Source: JBDTOX01 sp039933015
GTDB lineage: Bacteria; Pseudomonadota; Gammaproteobacteria; Burkholderiales; Methylophilaceae
Reading direction: 5' to 3'
NCBI GenBank assembly: GCA_039933015.1
Contig: JBDTOX010000117.1
Location: 1-6,623, forward strand
Length of the DNA: 6,623 nucleotides
The translations under genes and the position numbers were made by a program. Shown piece by piece: positions 6,170 through 6,623 of the stretch (the first letter of the stretch is position 1; every line of letters begins with the position of its first letter). The notes beneath the pieces are model-generated. The model made no database searches and was not told the DNA's origin. It saw nothing but the letters and a program-made list of their open reading frames with translations.

Positions 6170-6349
6170 TTAAGCACGCTCGCAATCAAAATTTTGGCAG
6201 CTTTTGTAATTTTTCCGAATGTTTTTGGCGCTATTGGCGAATTTGTCGCTAAGTCCGCCTTGGCAGTCCTGATGGCCTTTTTGTAATACCTCCAGGATCG
6301 ACTCTGCATATACATTATAGGTATTCTGAGCGCAGTTCTGCATGTACAC
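6170..6349 (-). CDS. Small hypothetical protein with four cysteines, possibly a truncated remnant
   Basis: I do not recognise this frame. From a GTG at 6349 it would encode 59 residues, or 57 from the ATG at 6343. The frame stays open a further 15 codons upstream to a TAG at 6397-6395 but with no usual start there. The product reads MQNCAQNTYNVYAESILEVL, then QKGHQDCQGGLSDKFANSAK, and ends YKSCQNFDCERA. It has spaced Cys residues and a probable amphipathic helix, and codon use is natural, unlike the Arg-rich overlapping frame. No signal peptide is visible. The possible start lies in or beside the 24-base palindrome, and a weak AGG within that palindrome is the only ribosome-binding candidate. 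It could be the 3' remnant of a longer gene whose 5' end was lost at the palindrome. Coding status is uncertain. Confidence 0.35.
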   Translation of the reverse strand: MYMQNCAQNTYNVYAESILEVLQKGHQDCQGGLSDKFANSAKNIRKNYKSCQNFDCERA

Positions 6350-6371
6350 CGCCTGAAGCGCTTCAGGCGGT
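6348..6371. repeat. 24-bp perfect palindrome
   Basis: ACCGCCTGAAGC at 6348-6359 is followed at once by its exact reverse complement GCTTCAGGCGGT at 6360-6371. As RNA it would form a ten-base-pair stem with a GCGC loop. If two bases (about 6346-6347) are looped out on the left, the symmetry extends by three more bases (TGT/ACA). There is no T-tract after it, so it does not look like an intrinsic terminator. It resembles a dispersed palindromic repeat unit or a dyad operator; only one copy lies in the window. Confidence 0.85.
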
Positions 6372-6430
6372 ACAAGATCTTCGGGAGGGATTCTCTAGTG
6401 GTGGTGCATCGCGGGTATGGGCGCAACTAA

Positions 6431-6477
6431 CTGCTGAGCGACTGACCCGTTCCAGGGATGTCGCACAGGCTCAGCAG
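6431..6477. repeat. 9-bp inverted repeat with nested pairing
   Basis: CTGCTGAGC (6431-6439) and GCTCAGCAG (6469-6477) are exact reverse complements separated by 29 bases. Inside the loop GAC (6440-6442) can pair with GTC (6460-6462), and CCC (6446-6448) with GGG (6455-6457). The result is a folded stem-loop of 47 bases. It could be part of a structured RNA or an operator; no function is assigned. Confidence 0.5.
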
Positions 6478-6571
6478 CCGTTGTCAGGGTGGTTTACCAG
6501 ATTTTTTGAGCATGCCTAACCGCCATGCGGAAGGAGTTCAGAATACCCATGAAAAACCAGCATAAAATGCG

Positions 6572-6622
6572 CTAGAAAGGTTTAACTTCAACCAGCAGTA
6601 TAACGGCAATCAGAACGAGCAC
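6572..6622 (-). CDS. Possible C terminus of a membrane protein entering from the right edge
   Basis: On the minus strand the frame entering from the window edge reads VLVLIAVILLVEVKPF and stops with TAG at 6574-6572. A run of eleven hydrophobic residues followed by a short charged tail is what the last transmembrane helix of an inner-membrane protein looks like. Only about 16 codons are visible, so this could be chance. No family can be named. Confidence 0.35.
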   Translation of the reverse strand: MLVLIAVILLVEVKPF

Positions 6623-6623
6623 G

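Larger units (their letters stand above)
6135..6623. other. Right-end region without a confidently assigned gene
   Basis: This 489-base stretch follows the ligase stop. It holds a small Cys-containing open frame on the minus strand, a 24-base perfect palindrome, a 9-bp inverted repeat with a 29-base loop, a T6 run at 6503-6508, and possibly the end of a minus-strand membrane protein at the right edge. These are listed separately. An AAGGAG at 6531-6536 with an ATG at 6550 opens only an eight-codon frame on the plus strand and is not called. A longer minus-strand frame (6426-6163) is Arg/Lys-rich with a TTG start and looks like a shadow. Confidence 0.6.

Noticed and set aside
6163..6426. Minus-strand 87-codon open frame
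   Set aside because: It starts with TTG, is full of Arg and Lys, has no recognisable domain, and overlaps a more natural frame on the same strand. Treated as a shadow.
6531..6573. AAGGAG followed by ATG as a new plus-strand gene start
   Set aside because: The spacing is long (13 bases) and the frame closes after eight codons.
1..6623. CRISPR array, insertion sequence, phage or toxin-antitoxin genes
   Set aside because: No regularly spaced direct repeats, transposase or integrase motifs, terminal inverted repeats around a gene, or small paired toxin-antitoxin frames were seen.

Overview
The window looks like ordinary chromosomal DNA of a Gram-negative proteobacterium, most likely a betaproteobacterium of the Nitrosomonadales/Gallionella/Methylophilales kind. 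This is inferred from the gene set: a membrane-anchored cytochrome c5-type protein, ApaH, a SlyB-type glycine-zipper lipoprotein, an olsB-olsA-type acyltransferase pair, a PfkB-family kinase and a FadD-like ligase. The species cannot be fixed from the sequence alone.

Layout. Positions 1-54 carry the 5' two thirds of a tRNA-Arg(CCG) on the minus strand, with its own promoter. Divergent from it on the plus strand are a cytochrome c5-family protein (169-678) and apaH (740-1564), separated by a strong RNA hairpin. apaH converges on a minus-strand block read from right to left: a PfkB-family kinase (4408-3452), slyB (3420-2968), a broken olsB (about 2890-2352) and an olsA/plsC-type acyltransferase (2336-1575). 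Diverging from the kinase, across a 73-base gap, is an AMP-forming acyl-CoA ligase (4482-6134). The last 489 bases hold no confidently assigned gene. They contain a small Cys-containing open frame on the minus strand, a 24-bp perfect palindrome, a 9-bp inverted repeat, and what may be the last residues of a membrane protein entering from the right edge.

How the genes relate. OlsB N-acylates ornithine and OlsA O-acylates the product, so olsB-olsA is the ornithine-lipid operon. Here the OlsB reading frame matches the family at both ends but lacks roughly 70-80 central residues and changes frame at the junction, so it should be inactive. The OlsA-like protein downstream is left without its partner. 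SlyB (outer membrane), the acyltransferase and the acyl-CoA ligase share an envelope/lipid theme, but only olsB-olsA are known partners.

Most notable points: (1) the internally deleted olsB, (2) a hairpin that buries the AGGAGG ribosome-binding site of that same gene, (3) a perfect palindrome near the right end that encodes the same eight residues on both strands within two oppositely directed open frames, and (4) a 15-bp hairpin between the cytochrome gene and apaH. No wholly new system is evident; most of the window is conventional.
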